Source: Albugo candida (Eukaryota; Oomycota; Peronosporomycetes; Albuginales; Albuginaceae). Taken from it: a stretch of DNA of 64,000 bases. The stretch is taken from assembly GCA_905220665.1 (NCBI GenBank), contig CAJNAR010000150.1:496001-560000 (forward strand). Direction: 5' to 3'. Both the position numbers and the translations under genes were made by a program. Positions 32,297 through 44,497 of the stretch are shown one piece after another (the stretch's first letter is position 1; each line of letters opens with the position of its first letter). The notes under the pieces were generated by a model. That model was not told the DNA's origin and did not search any database. It was given only the letters and a program-made list of their open reading frames with translations.

Positions 32297-33616
32297 CTAG
32301 TTCTGCGTATTGTCCTGTCCAGTTGATAACCTGTCCAGTAGTCTTTGTGCTTTAATCATACACTCGGAAGGCGCAATGAGGACATATCCGAGATCCGCTC
32401 GACGTTCATGAACTGCCATTTCTTGATTGGTACTTCTGTTTTCCGCGGTTTCATCATAAAATACACACGATGTATCGTCGTCTTTGGTTTCTTCATCCGA
32501 GTCCGAAAAACTAAGCTGATCCTCCAGGTACATGTTCACCTGCTCGAGCGTTGACTCGGCGTTCACAAATTCCGCATTCCATTCCATATTTTCTTGCTCC
32601 AATTGCTTGATCCTTTCTTCAGTGCGCTGATTTCGCTGTTGGTAAAAAAGCTTCATGCTGTCCAGAAGAGCCGTTTGCCTTTCCTCAATTTCGGGATCGA
32701 TTCGTTTTGGTTGTTGATTCTCCATGTACACTTCATACACTTCCAACATCGCCTTTGATCGAGCCAACTCCCGCTTGAGAATCGTCTGTCCATCCAACAG
32801 CTCCTTCAATTTTTCCCCGTCTTTTTCTTTTGCTTTGTAGGCATCCTCCAGCTTGCTTTGAGAAATGACATTGCTTTGACGGCTAGCTTCCAGTCTGTTG
32901 CTGAGTTCTTCAACGTCGGCTTTGAGCGCACCGATTTGTTGATTCGCGCTTTCAAGTTCAGTGTTCTTCATCTCCAGGGAGCTCAATAACTCCGCGTTCT
33001 GCCTCTTCAATTGCGCGATTTCGCTCGACTGCAGTTCGGATTCTGATGTTGAAGCTACTGGCATGGCTGGACTACTTGTCGGGGTCGACACCGCAGGAAC
33101 TCTTGTAGTGGAGGTCGCCGCCGCACGCGCCCCCACACCCGCACGCACTACGGGCCCATCGACACGAGCCGCTGCTGGTGATGCTCGCGGAATCCGGGCT
33201 ATTTGTCGAGTCGAAGTCGAAGTCGAAGTCGTCCTTGGTGCATTCGCACGGTTGATGCTCGCCACATTGGACGTCGAAGTCGTCCTTGGTGCATTCGCAC
33301 GGTTGATGCGCGCCACATTGGACGTCGTCGCATTTCTTGTTCTTGTTGTCGATGTCGAGGGGCGCTGCTGGGTTGGTGCCGGCGTCGATGTCCTTGTTGC
33401 TGGTGTTCGCATCGCATATCCACCTCCGACACGCTTCATTGTCGCTGGAGTTGCATTCCGAGTTGATGGCACATTTGCCACCGTCGTCGCTCTTGTTGAT
33501 CGCTGCATTGAAATGATTAGTTTTCAATAATATGAAAAAGAACGATACAGACAAGTATTGACCTGACCTGACTCCGCGAGTCTCTTAGCATGATTCTGCA
33601 TGCTGATTGGAGACAT
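32297..33616 (-). CDS. Coiled-coil protein with Ser/Thr/Arg-rich head, copy 1 (unknown function)
   Basis: Exons 33563..33616 and 32297..33502; 419 aa. The 18-residue first exon begins MSPISMQNHAKRLAESGQ. It joins across a 60-nt intron with a good branch point (CTAAT) and acceptor to RSTRATTVANV. The ATG at 33508 lies across this acceptor and is probably not the start. Residues 20-150 are Ser/Thr/Arg/Pro/Ala-rich and contain a 17-residue duplication (NRANAPRTTSTS twice) that copy 2 lacks. Residues 175-345 form a coiled coil (QLKRQNAELLSSLEMKNTEL). An acidic segment (FSDSDEETKDDD) and a conserved-looking tail follow. No family is recognised. The basic head followed by a coil would suit a nucleic-acid- or scaffold-associated role, but that is speculation. 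Confidence 0.75.
33228..33329. repeat. Perfect-register 51-bp tandem duplication inside the copy-1 coding sequence
   Basis: Two 51-bp units (33228..33278 and 33279..33329) differ by one base, which changes Arg to Ser in one unit. Being a multiple of three, the insertion keeps the frame. Copy 2 has a single unit. Confidence 0.9.
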
Positions 33617-33900
33617 TATCCTTCGGAAAAAGGCCGCGTTTGCTACCGATTGGAGTCGGAATGAGAAGCGGTAGTAGTGGATGAGATGGATTCAATGGGT
33701 ATATCTCATTTTGTGTGTCTTTTGCAATGAGAAAATTGATGCAAAGGACACACAAAATGGGATGTACGCATTGAATTCATGCAATTCCTGCCATGGAATG
33801 GCTATTTTTAGAATCGGCGGTATGGTCTACCGTAAATTCCAAGTATAGCGGTAGTGTGGATATGGCGGATGCCGACTGTGTGGCACTCATATTAGAGGTC

Positions 33901-34912
33901 TGTGCTTACTCGATATTGTATATCCATAGATAGATAATGTACATGTCGTAGAAGGAAATTGAAAGTTAATTAACACGTTACAATTAATTTGAACATGACA
34001 TGTATCTACGACTGTATTGCGCTCTTACATGAATGGCTCCAGTCTAACAACTTTCATCCAGTTGGAATAGATCGTCCTCTATACAATTTCTAACCTTCCG
34101 TTGTTATACGCGAGCTTGATTGCCAAAGGTGGGATCCAGACAATTCTTGAGTGCGATTTGATGGTATGTGATCAAAGTATCTTGAGGCTACTATGATCTC
34201 CGGTCCGTTGAATACCGACGCAACATACATAAGGTCGGTAAAGGTAGTCGCAGCAATGCCATTGTCTATTGGTTCTTCAAAGTTGGCTTCACTTACTGCT
34301 GCTCTCCGGAAGACTGTTTGATTCTATCCCGTAGTGGCTACTACACTAATGCCACTGCACTTTTTCGCGGTGCTACGCGTCAACTGGTTGTAGAAAGTCG
34401 CTGTATAGAAGCGCTAGGTTTGACTATATATAAATGCCGAAGATGAATGCTACCCAGGAAAAAAGTGTCTTGGAGCCGTCTGATTCAGGTCGAAATCGAG
34501 CAAACTGAGCAGTAATATCGTCCATCATTGTACTTCCAATTGGACAGATGCTTCCTTCAATATATAAACCATCTCCATGCCTACGTACTTCACTGCAATT
34601 CCCGATTTCGTCGTATCGTTTGGCATGTGGCCAATTGTATCGTGTTTATATGTCAACGTAGCAAGAGTCCATCTTGGCGCGACTTTCTTCAAATATAAGG
34701 GTCTCGAAAAGATGCATTTCATATTTTTTTGTTTGGATCACGTGAGCGCGACGAATGGACTGGGTATACTAATGTCAACCACTGGTTTCCAACAAAATCT
34801 TCTATATAATGTCAGATGTCTTCAGCCACAGCTCTGAAGCGCTGTACGAAAACGCAGTGTGCCAAGTCTGTGCGCCGCGATCATCACAGCAACTACAAAA
34901 TTCGAAATTGTG
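33901..34912. other. Intergenic region without a supported gene
   Basis: About 1 kb. It contains a TATATATAAA element near 34422, small frames on both strands with no recognisable motif, and a weak inverted repeat (GTCGTAGA near 33947 and TCTACGAC near 34006). Nothing here supports a gene call. Confidence 0.4.
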
Positions 34913-35310
34913 TCAGCCATTCAGTCGAGAAAAACGATCAATTAGAGGCTCTAAAATTGATAAAAGCTGTAATCGATGTGTGTGACTGCCTAAAGTTTTT
35001 ATGTATTCGGAACGCGTTGATGACATCCACTGCGGCTTGAAACGTGTGAATCGAAAAGTATTTTTCCAAATCGAACCTGCTCGTACGTTTTGACCTTCAG
35101 GCGTTGCTCATAAAGTTGAAAGCGTCTGTCACAAGGTCTCAAGTGTAGTTGTCCATTTACTTGAGACACCTGGAGGCTCAACACTTTCCGAAATTGCGAT
35201 CGTACTCTATCGATACGGTATACCGATGTGCGAACGGTATGACTTTGCTTCAAATTTTTAGTCATAAAATCGGTCTGAGGAGCAAGCTGACGAGAAATCG
35301 ATCTTTGCAT
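34913..35310 (-). CDS. Candidate small two-exon gene, unknown
   Basis: Exons 35077..35310 and 34913..35029 with a 47-nt intron (GTTCG...CCGCAG); 116 aa. The N-terminus is basic (MQRSISRQLAP) and could be a mitochondrial presequence. The second exon is helical and amphipathic (LLSILEPLIDRFSRLNG). Its start is 61 bp from the divergent PI3-kinase start, a spacing like other gene pairs here. No family is recognised. The intron is inferred because it restores a plausible helical C-terminus; the unspliced frame would also give a 103-residue protein from the same ATG. Confidence 0.38.
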
Positions 35311-35370
35311 CAAAAGAACGTGTAAATTCACCACATAATAAATACAGTTTTTCTTCAATAATCTCTTCGT

Positions 35371-38300
35371 ATGAGCTTTTTATATTCGACGCGTGTAGTA
35401 CGTAAAACAAATGAAGTACCTCCTAAACTTGTGGAAAAAAAGACTCGATTTTATCAGAAATCCAGTCACCAAAAAGCCTCATCGACCACATCAATGGACT
35501 CGGCCGAAAGTACTCAAGAAGAAGAGAAAAAGGAGGAGCCAATCGCAAGTATACCACCGTCATCGGATCCAGTACTATCATTCGGTCGTAATCTCCGTAC
35601 TCAGAGCTGTCACACAGAACTGAAGAGCTCCTCAGATGCCACTTGCAGTGGAAAAAAGGATGAAAAATCTAATAGTGTGTGGAATATGTGGTCATCCAAT
35701 CACCTTAAAAATGTGCAGGAATCAGGTCCTGTGGTCCCTCCCTTAACAATCTTGAATCCATACGCTTTGGGGATGAGAGAAAGTGAGCATCTAAAGTCCT
35801 CTTGGTTTTGGATTGTACAAGCTATTGATACAGCTGTGTACCCATCATCGTACATGGAAGACAAGTCAGACGGCAAAGGGGATCGAGAATACAATTTGGA
35901 AGCGCTGTCTCGGGAACAAGATGAAGCGTGGGAGAAAGATATATCACAAAAGGGCATTGATACATGGGAACCAATACCTCATCTCGTTCATTCTAAAGAA
36001 TCGCTCGCTTTTGATATCCTCCTCCAGCACGTAATGGATCGTGTATTGGAAGAAACGACATTGGGGGAGCTTGAGATCCGAGCAAATACACCAGAGTACA
36101 AAGTATTAAAGGAGGATTGGGTCGCTCACACTGAGAAAAATCAACGAGCTCTTATTACACCGTTAAAAGCAGTTGCAAGGCTTCCTGCGTCGTTGATCAT
36201 TCATTCCGATTGCGACCAAATTGAGACGGAAGGAGCAAAAGCGTGTCAAAAAGGAACGGAAGTGACAATTTCTGGATACTTACGAAAGCGTGGAGAAACA
36301 AACAAATCGTTTAGACGGCGGTACATGGAGCTAAAGGGAAATGTTTTATCGTATTACAAGAAGAAACCCTCTTTGAAATCACGTGAAGAGAATAAAACAT
36401 ATCTTCGTGGATCCATACATTTGGAGAGTGTCACTTCATTACAACCGCTCGAGTCCAAAACGGAGAAATATGGAGTTGTTCTGGTGACAACATCAAGAAC
36501 CTGGGAACTGGTCGTTGAAAATGAGATTGAATACCATCGCTGGCTCAAGGAATTGTGCAATGCTGTCGAATTCTACGCAGTTCATATCACATACAAACGG
36601 ATGTTCCAATTGCAAGAAGTAAGCGCTAAAGCCATCACTGATGTTCGGATGGTCATTGCAACTGATGACACGGTTCAAGAGATTGTCGAACATATTTTCA
36701 ACTGCTACAAGCAAGCATTGGACGCTGCTCCACTCAAACCATACATCCCTGAAGAATATGTGCTGAAAATCACGGGCTATCGCGACTACTTGATCGATCC
36801 AAATGGTAGCATGAATCAGTACATGCACGTACGAGAATGTCTTCTCACCAAAAAAACCATTCGGCTAACTGTCATTCACAAATCTGTCATTTCGGAAATA
36901 GCCACACGAAGCGCGAGTATCTCGTCCCGAATCGGTTTGATTCAGCGATCAATGGAAGCACGGTCGAAATGCGCAATCTATGCGCGCTCAAGGCAACAAC
37001 ATTCCAATAGTCTCACAGAAGAACCAAGTATCATGGCTGTGGATCAAGATAGGAAGGATGAAGGTGTCCTGCCACAACCAATTCCCAGTGCATCGATTCG
37101 AGAACCACTACGCGTTTGCATTCATCGTTTACTGAATATTCCACGCACAATTTGCCACCGAAAACGAACGAGTGAGCATTCTTCAGTTGAGCAGAAAATC
37201 TTGTCGGCGACCAGCGTGTTCGTACGAGCTGAGATTTATCATGGGAATTATCTTTTGGCTAAATCTCGACTTGACACATCAGATGTTCGGCTACGTTCAC
37301 AAGATGAATCTCATCATTACGCTGAATGGATGGACCCGATATGGCTCGAATTCGACCTTCAAACTTGCGCAATTCCACGAACTGCTCGTATGATATTTAC
37401 AGTGTATGGTGTTCGGAAGAATGCAGTAGTCATTGATGGCTTGTCAACGTCGCCAGTTCACGAGAATAACGACTTGGAGACCGACAAGATTCTCGTCACC
37501 GGTGTGAATATCTTTGAAGTCGATGGATTCCTTGTTACAGGAACACGATATGTTGCAATGTATCCCAGCATACACACCTGTCTCCAAGGCCCGGTACCTC
37601 ATCAAGTACTTCCGGAAGATCCAATGATTCACATTGAACTCGCAACGATTCCAGGACATGTTCGTTTTGACTGGAACGAAAATGAGCCGGATTTCACGCA
37701 ACTTGTAGATCGATCGAGTCAGGCTGCAACACGTCCATCGATGCTCCGAAAAGAAGGCTGGCTGCATAAGCTGGGGTACTCGCGATGGACTCGATGGCGC
37801 CGTCGATGGTTCATTGTGGACCAACAGACTTGTACATTAAACTACGCGGACGATCCAAAATCAATCGTACGCGAGATCCCGCTGAAGAATTGTCAGGTTT
37901 GTGTAGCGGACGATATGAATGAGAAATATACGACAGCACCGGTGAACAAAGGAACCAGAAAGGAGCGTCACACGTACTGTTTCAAGATTCGTCCCGAAAA
38001 ATCGTCACGAGAGTATTTCATTTCGGCCGAGACAAAGCAAGAACGGGAAGAATGGATGCTTGCCATTCTCACAGTTTCCAAATACGATCCAGCGTCGCTC
38101 AAAGCAACCATGATTGGCGATACATTGGACTCAGATGTGTATAAAAGCGAGCAGGCAGAGCAGATGGAAGCTGGAAACTTGCAAGTCGTGGTCAATCGTG
38201 GCTCCGATGAACGAAACGCGGAAGATCTTTCACAAAAACCTTTAGTAATCACGGAATCTGACCCGCAATATGGTCAGCACATTCTCGCGTCATTCGCTCG

Positions 38301-40072
38301 AGAATTAAGAAGAGATTCAATCGCTATTAGTGAATCATTCTCGCAAGTAAATCCAGACAGCATTGTGAATGAGCTCCAACGTGTTATTTTATTAGATCCT
38401 CTATATCGCCTCAGTCCGTACCAGAAAGCACAAATGTGGTGTCATCGAGAAGAGTTCATGGACATTCCGGCTGCACTGCCCCGCATACTATCGTGTGTCA
38501 ACTGGGAGAAGAAGAAAGAAGTCGATGAAGCACTTCAATTGCTTCATTCTTGGGCGATTCCTGATCACAAAGCTGCGTATATTGAATTTCTGGATAAAGA
38601 ATTTGCTCACGAAGGCGTTCGCTTTTTTGCGGTCAGAAAAATTGCTGAAATGGCCGATACGACACTCAGCTACTTCCTCCCACAATTGGTGCAAGCAATC
38701 AAATTCGAAAATCACCACGTGTCTCCCATCGCCGCTCTTTTGATTGAACGTGCAATTCGAAATCCGAATCAAATTGGATTTGATCTTTTTTGGTCCATGA
38801 AAGTGGAATCGCATCATGTGCAGTACCGCGAGCGATATGGTGTACTATTAAATGGATACTTGAATGTTTGCAGCTCAAAAATGCGTGGAATATTAAAGCT
38901 TCAAGATCAGTTGTTCTCTGCAGACGGCACATTTGACAAGATCTGTCAGCAAATAAAAGCAAAAAAGAAGGAAGGTGCCGAAGAGATGAAGCGTGTAATG
39001 CGTCAAGAATTAACGGCTTTAAATGAGCATTTCAGCGGTCCATTCCAGCTACCCATTGATCCCCGAATCGAAGTTGGGCGAATAATTGTATCAAAATGTC
39101 GAGTGATGGATTCCGCGAAAAAACCGCTATGGCTCGTGTTTGAAAATGCAGAACAAGGCGGTGATCCGATCACAATTATGTTCAAGTCTGGAGACGATGT
39201 TCGACAAGATTGTTTGACTCTACAGCTAATTCGTCTGATGGATGAAATGTGGCGAGATGAAGGCTTGGATCTCGCCATGGAGCCATATCGATGCGTAGCA
39301 ACGTCACCGATGACGGGTATCCTTCAAGTCGTTCCGAATTCTGTCACGACCGCAGACATACACAAACGAGTCGGTATTTTGGGTGCGTTCAAGGATCCAA
39401 GCTTTTCTGAATGGATACAAGCTAATAATCCCGATCGACGAAGTCACAAAGCCGCTGTTGATTTGTTTCGCCGATCCTGTGCCGGCTACTGCGTTGCAAC
39501 TTGTGTCTTGGGCATTGGTGATCGACACAATGATAATATTATGGTATGAAATGTGCGTTGGATGGATGAAATCACTGAGCAAGATGTTTTGTGTGGTAGA
39601 TATCGACGTCAGGACGATACTTTCACATCGATTTCGGACACTTTCTCGGCCATTTCAAGTATCAGGTACTGTCTTGCGCTATGATCTTTTTATCTCTCTG
39701 ATGTATTTTGCTCGCTAGTTGGGTCTCAAGCGAGAGCGAACGCCATTTGTGTTTACAAAGGAAATGGCTCATGTGCTCGGAGGCACGGAATCAAAAGAAT
39801 TTCGAGATTTTGTAGACACATGTTGCACTGCGTATTGTATCCTTCGCAAGCATATGCATCTATTAGTGTCCTTGCTTTTATTGATGGTTCCAGCAAACAT
39901 GCCCGAACTCACTGGAAGGGATGATATCAATCATTTGGTCACCACATTGGCACCCGAACTCGATGAAGCTGCAGCCCGAACGAGTTTTGCCCATGCGATT
40001 AACTTTTGCCTGGACAGCAAATTCAAAAGAATTGACAACACGATTCATATCCTCGCACATCTCTTATCGTAA
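35371..40072 (+). CDS. Phosphatidylinositol 3-kinase with two PH domains
   Basis: Exons 35371..39543, 39600..39665 and 39719..40072; 1530 aa. In order: a disordered leader with a Glu/Lys-rich patch; a PH domain at about 290-395 (ISGYLRKRG...WLKELCNAV); a PI3K Ras-binding domain at about 425-510; a C2 domain at about 570-770 (PLRVCIHRLLNIPRT); a second PH domain at about 790-910 (KEGWLHKLGYSRWTRWRRRW); the helical PIK accessory domain (about 1000-1180); and the kinase. Kinase motifs are FKSGDDVRQD, GIGDRHNDNIM (catalytic loop) and, across intron 1, STSGRYFHIDFGHFLGHFK (activation segment). The sequence ends in a standard alpha-helical tail. The RBD and C2 suggest a class I-like enzyme making PIP3 or PI(3,4)P2. 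No adaptor-binding domain is seen, and the two PH domains may replace it for membrane recruitment. Confidence 0.93.
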
Positions 40073-40093
40073 GCGCTAAAGCCAAATTGTATT

Positions 40094-43000
40094 CTATTCA
40101 TGATGCGTTTCAGTACTCTCCTTACTCGGCTGATCGAGCTTTTTCCCCGATCGTATCCGACTGGAGTCAGTGGATGTGTGCTCAGAGAGACCGCTGATTT
40201 TGACTAATTGACGTGGTAGAATGTCTGGAGACCATTCACTCGCTCTCCGTCTTCCTTTTCCTACAGCGACAGCAACCTCACTTAAAGAATGCAATCGTGT
40301 TCGAGCCTGTTGTCGAGTCGCTATCGTTTGGTACGCTTGGCTACGATGCAAAAGCTCAAGTATCCGAGCCTGTTGCAAGCTGGTCAATGTGAACATATCG
40401 TCTTCAAATAAGACGGCTCCAAGTTGGCTGAGAAGAAATATGCTCACGGAAGGGATTGCATCCGCCATAGTTCTACAATCACAAGTTAATAACCGTCTCG
40501 ATCGATGGAATTCATACAGCCTACTGGAAATCCTGCACCGATAACGAGTACAAAACACATTTGCTCGAGCTTACTGTGACAGTAAGTTTGTACTGGTACT
40601 TCTCCTTCGGCTTGGCGATCAAAGCATATTGCTCAATCAATGCTGTGTTTCGCAGATTTCGTTCATAGTGAGTCTCTGGGTTCCTAGCGTGACACGTTCC
40701 TTCCACAAGGAAAAACATTTCGACACCAGCAGTATTGGCCTGACACACGCGTTCAAATCTTCGAAAGAAAATGGGTTTGAGAAGGAAGAGGATATATGAC
40801 ACAAAGCCTTTTATGGACGCTTCCATGACAGTGATCACTGGAATGGCAAATAAGGTCTCCGTCGCAACCAAACGTGCTGCATCAAAGCGAAGACTTGGTG
40901 GCATTTGATCAAATAACTAGCGAGCAAAGTGTTACCGCCACGCTCTATTCTTTTGTATCGCTCACCTTTTCTTCAGGAAACAAACAAGTGCTCGAGATAT
41001 TGTATCGATAGTGCTACAGAGCCATTTTTATTGGCTTTTTGATCGATTTGGGATGCATTGTACATTACCGCTTTAATGTTTTTGCAGACAGTAGCGTTGA
41101 TGCACACATTGCGGATATAATCCTTCATTTCAGTCATCAGCAATCGATACTCACGCTCCGATGGATTCAGATTCTTGATCAATGTGATGACGCACGCGAG
41201 GATGTATCCAAACACAATTGCATTGAGCACAGTAAGGAAAATGACAAGTGACAGCTCGTACATAGAGTACAGACTTGGCTTTATGTCTCCATAGCCGACA
41301 GTTGTGAGCGTTGTAAAAGCCCAATATAACGCCGCGATGTATCGACTTTTCATTGGAATGTTTTCGGTGCAAGATCCAGAAGCCGGAAGCGGATTTCGAT
41401 GGAAAAATGTCTCGACGCACCAATTGCTCAAATGGCTACTCTCACTCAAAAGTGCGGCTGCGTGGAAAGCACATGCATTCCAATGAGAAAAAAGTGTCAT
41501 CAGTAGCATCAATTTGCCCAACCGCTCCGTCGATGGACTCAACTACTCGATATACAATCAGTTTAACCAAAAGTGTTGTGATGTTGGCACGTACCTGAAC
41601 AAATTCACGTATTTTGCCAAAGACACGAGTTAGACGGATGAGACGAACGAGTTTGAGAAGACGTGCGACGCGAGTGAGACGCAAGAGTTTGGTCGGTAGA
41701 AATGAGATTTTTTTCTCGTTCGTCGAATGTAAAAACCAACTGCGTCAACTAACGTTGGAAATCGACGTGAGAGGCTACAAACAACTTACCCGGCGAGCTG
41801 GTCGAATGGAAGGGTCGATAACAAGTCAGGCACAAAGGACCCCTTCATGTACCGGATAGCGATTCGTCTGGAACTATATATCAAAACGCGTTCGTCGTCA
41901 AAGTACGCCGTTCGAAAACTTAGTAGAATATCGATGAAGAAGAAGATATCAACCCCGAGTTCGAAGTAATACCATCCGCCAATTGCGTCATAGTCGAAAC
42001 CCAAACGTAATGGAACCATAATGATCGAGTACAGTATTCCGGCTCCCGAAATTACCTGTCTGATGATCAAAGATGTCGCCTGTGGATGCAAAATATAGGC
42101 ACCTTTCAACAATCGCTGTTCATTTATCAGGTTATGTCGCGTTGGTCTGGCTTGGAATGAATTTCGGATTTTTGTGATCAAATGACGCATGTTACTTGCT
42201 TCGCTCTGCCGCTTTTTGGGGGCATACTTGGTGGAAATTGACAACCGGGACTTTAGACGACATCGGAATGGATTCTTAAGTCGGGGCTTTTGTTTAGCGG
42301 CACTAGAAACAGCGCTTTCTGGTACAGGTGAAAATGGCACTTTTTCACGATCTTCATGCTGACCGGAGTCACTTTCTTCATCACTACTGTGCAAGCTCGA
42401 TGCAATAGATGTGTTGGAATTTATCAGGGGTAGTGTGGGTAACAGAGAGAGATCTTTCGATCGATTGAAGGAAGCTGGAACGACAACACTTTTATGTTTC
42501 TTGACGGATGTGGTCATCTGAGTGCCTTTCATGACCAAAGTTGCTGGAATCGCTGGATTATCAGCCTCATGGTTCGGTACAAAACCATCATTAAAAGACA
42601 AATTCGTTTTCTCCTCGTATAGGAGTATGTTTTCTTGAGCAGCTTGATCGAAATGTTGTCGTATTTCGGGCCATTGATCACCTTTATGGCCAGAAAAGTT
42701 ATTCTGTCAGACAATCGCAATCAACGCAACACTTACTGACTTTGGCAATAGCCGATCGCGATAGAAAAGTCAGCTCCGAGTATGTCGTCACAATCGCGGA
42801 TACAATTCGAATATCCTTCCCGGCAAAAACTTCCAACTCTCCAAAGTGATCACCCACCTCAATTTTGGCAATTAAGATCTCTTTTCTGGCACCGGCACTT
42901 GTCAAAAGAATAGACGTCTCTCCTTTGAGAATGAAAAAGACGTGTGAAGCAATTTCATTCTGCGTATATATGTATTCGTCTTTCAGCGCATTGAACGGGT

Positions 43001-44349
43001 GCATCGCCATAACGAGGTCGCTAATCAGACTCTCATGACAATGACGGAAGTATGCTATGACAGCAACGATCTTGCTATTGGAATGATGAATCTACAAAGA
43101 CGCATCATCAAGCTTCATTAGATGTCAAATTCAATACACAAACCATTTCATTTCGTAATGTAGTGGGTAATCGCTCAAGGATGCGACGCTCTTTGAAAAC
43201 CGAGCGGTTCTGGTAGTAATACTCAAAGTGTTCCTGTACTCTTGTCCGTAAATGCGTCGGCATACTTCGTGATATGATATACTCTTTCACCAACAGCATT
43301 TGCTCATCGTAAAGACTGGCTTGAGCATCAAAATTGCTAACCAATGAAGAAATTGTGCCGATGACATACCCAAACAATGTCACACCCACAGCCATGATCA
43401 CAATACTCACAAGCCTTTCATAGTTGTTTTGTGCCACAATATCGCCATACCCGATCGTAGCCATGGTGACGATCGCCCAGTACACAGACGCAAGATACTG
43501 TAAGGTCACTGGGTTTTCTCGTTTGACATCATTGTAATGAAATTCCGCGACCCAGGTCTTGGTGGAATCCGATGGAATGGTGGCACAAAAGGTCCAAATA
43601 CAAGCAACCAAATGAGATACCGAGAACATCAGCAGGCCGATTTTGATCATGGATAGAATGCTTTGGTTCGTGTAAACGGCATCTTCGAGATTCTGAAACA
43701 TGGCGCTCAACTTTCGAATATGTGCCAATTTGAATAAGCGCGTGATTTTGAGACTCCGAACCAATTTTGCAGCAAGCAGCGCTTGAGAATTTGTGGATGA
43801 ATGACCGCTCCATTTCGATATGGAATCGATAGGTATAGTCGACAAAAGATCGAGGAAGAACCAGCCTCTCAAATACGTTGAGGCGATAGTTTTCAGCTCA
43901 TACAAAATCTCGTCATTTTGAAGCTGTACACCGGTGAAAAAGTGGAGTACAATGTCGATAGCGAAAGCTAAATCAATAGCGCTTTCAACGTACACAAGCA
44001 TACCTGACGCATCTTGACGGAAGCAGATTCGATACGGTACTACAAAGGTCGTATAGATGACACAAATCGCAACTATAACGTCCCAGCAGCGCTTCAATCG
44101 AGAGTCAGGATCAACGCGCAATAAAGGCGCTTTCGCTTTTCGAGAACGACGACGAGATGTGGGTAATCCGAGCGAGACGATATTTTTGCGAACCGCTTTC
44201 CATAGCGAAGACCCAACAGCGGCGCTTCCATTTGCTAGTGATACTCTTCGGAAACATTTGAGATAGTACGACTTCTCTTTTGTCTTTCCCGCAGTCGGAT
44301 TATCCGCCTTTGGCGATATATTGCCTTGAGGAGTGTTCGACGTCGTCAT
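40094..44349 (-). CDS. Two-repeat (12-TM) cyclic-nucleotide-binding-domain K+ channel
   Basis: Exons 43144..44349, 42737..43091, 41790..42681, 41595..41739, 41069..41542, 40966..41013, 40525..40916 and 40094..40472; 1296 aa. Repeat 1 has six membrane segments, an S4 with spaced Arg/Lys (LVRSLKITRLFKLAHIRKL) and pore TIGYGD (residues 298-303), then a CNBD (GDHFGELEVFAG, with Arg kept in IRIVSA). The last CNBD helix is encoded after intron 2 (DQWPEIRQHFDQAAQENI). The same exon runs without any ATG through an acidic linker into repeat 2. That repeat has a strongly charged S4 (LLRLTRVARLLKLVRLIRLT), pore TVGYGD (about 947-952) and a second, degenerate CNBD ending YSLSVQDFQTMADAIPSV. GYGD predicts K+ selectivity in both. 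Two polypeptides would make a pseudo-tetramer. If the linker exon were a separate gene it would lack a start near its 5' end. Confidence 0.85.
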
Positions 44350-44497
44350 TTACAGGCGATCAGATCGCTTGAACGGGAGTAATCGTCTTAAGCCTTTGAC
44401 TGTGAGCTAAAAATAATCGTAAAGAGCACCCGAGTACTTCTTCGACTGTATTGCGACTTCCTTACAACCAAAGAAGACGACATTATATGTAAACGCA

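Larger units (their letters stand above)
32006..33900 (-). repeat. Duplicated 1.9-kb unit, copy 1 (inverted relative to copy 2)
   Basis: The region matches the reverse complement of 51620..53464. The shared segment runs from TACAATTAAGTACTG at the left to ATTAGAGGTC at the right. The coding part and 3' flank are almost identical between copies, whereas about 280 bp upstream of the start codon are clearly diverged. I see no terminal inverted repeats or clear target-site duplications, so this looks like a segmental inverted duplication rather than a named transposon. Confidence 0.85.

Noticed and set aside
33503..33508. ATG at 33508 (and 52012 in copy 2) as start of the duplicated gene
   Set aside because: This ATGCAG lies on the acceptor of a 60-nt intron with a good branch point; an upstream ATG exon (33563..33616, 51904..51957) joins in frame.
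32006..33900. Classifying the duplicated unit as a transposon
   Set aside because: No transposase, terminal inverted repeats, LTRs or clear target-site duplication; only two copies are seen.
42529..43010. Reading the channel locus as two independent genes ending and starting near 42.7 kb
   Set aside because: The frame that continues past the GTAAGT donor at 42736 cuts CNBD 1 short, and the second module has no ATG near its 5' end; splicing completes CNBD 1 and continues in frame.
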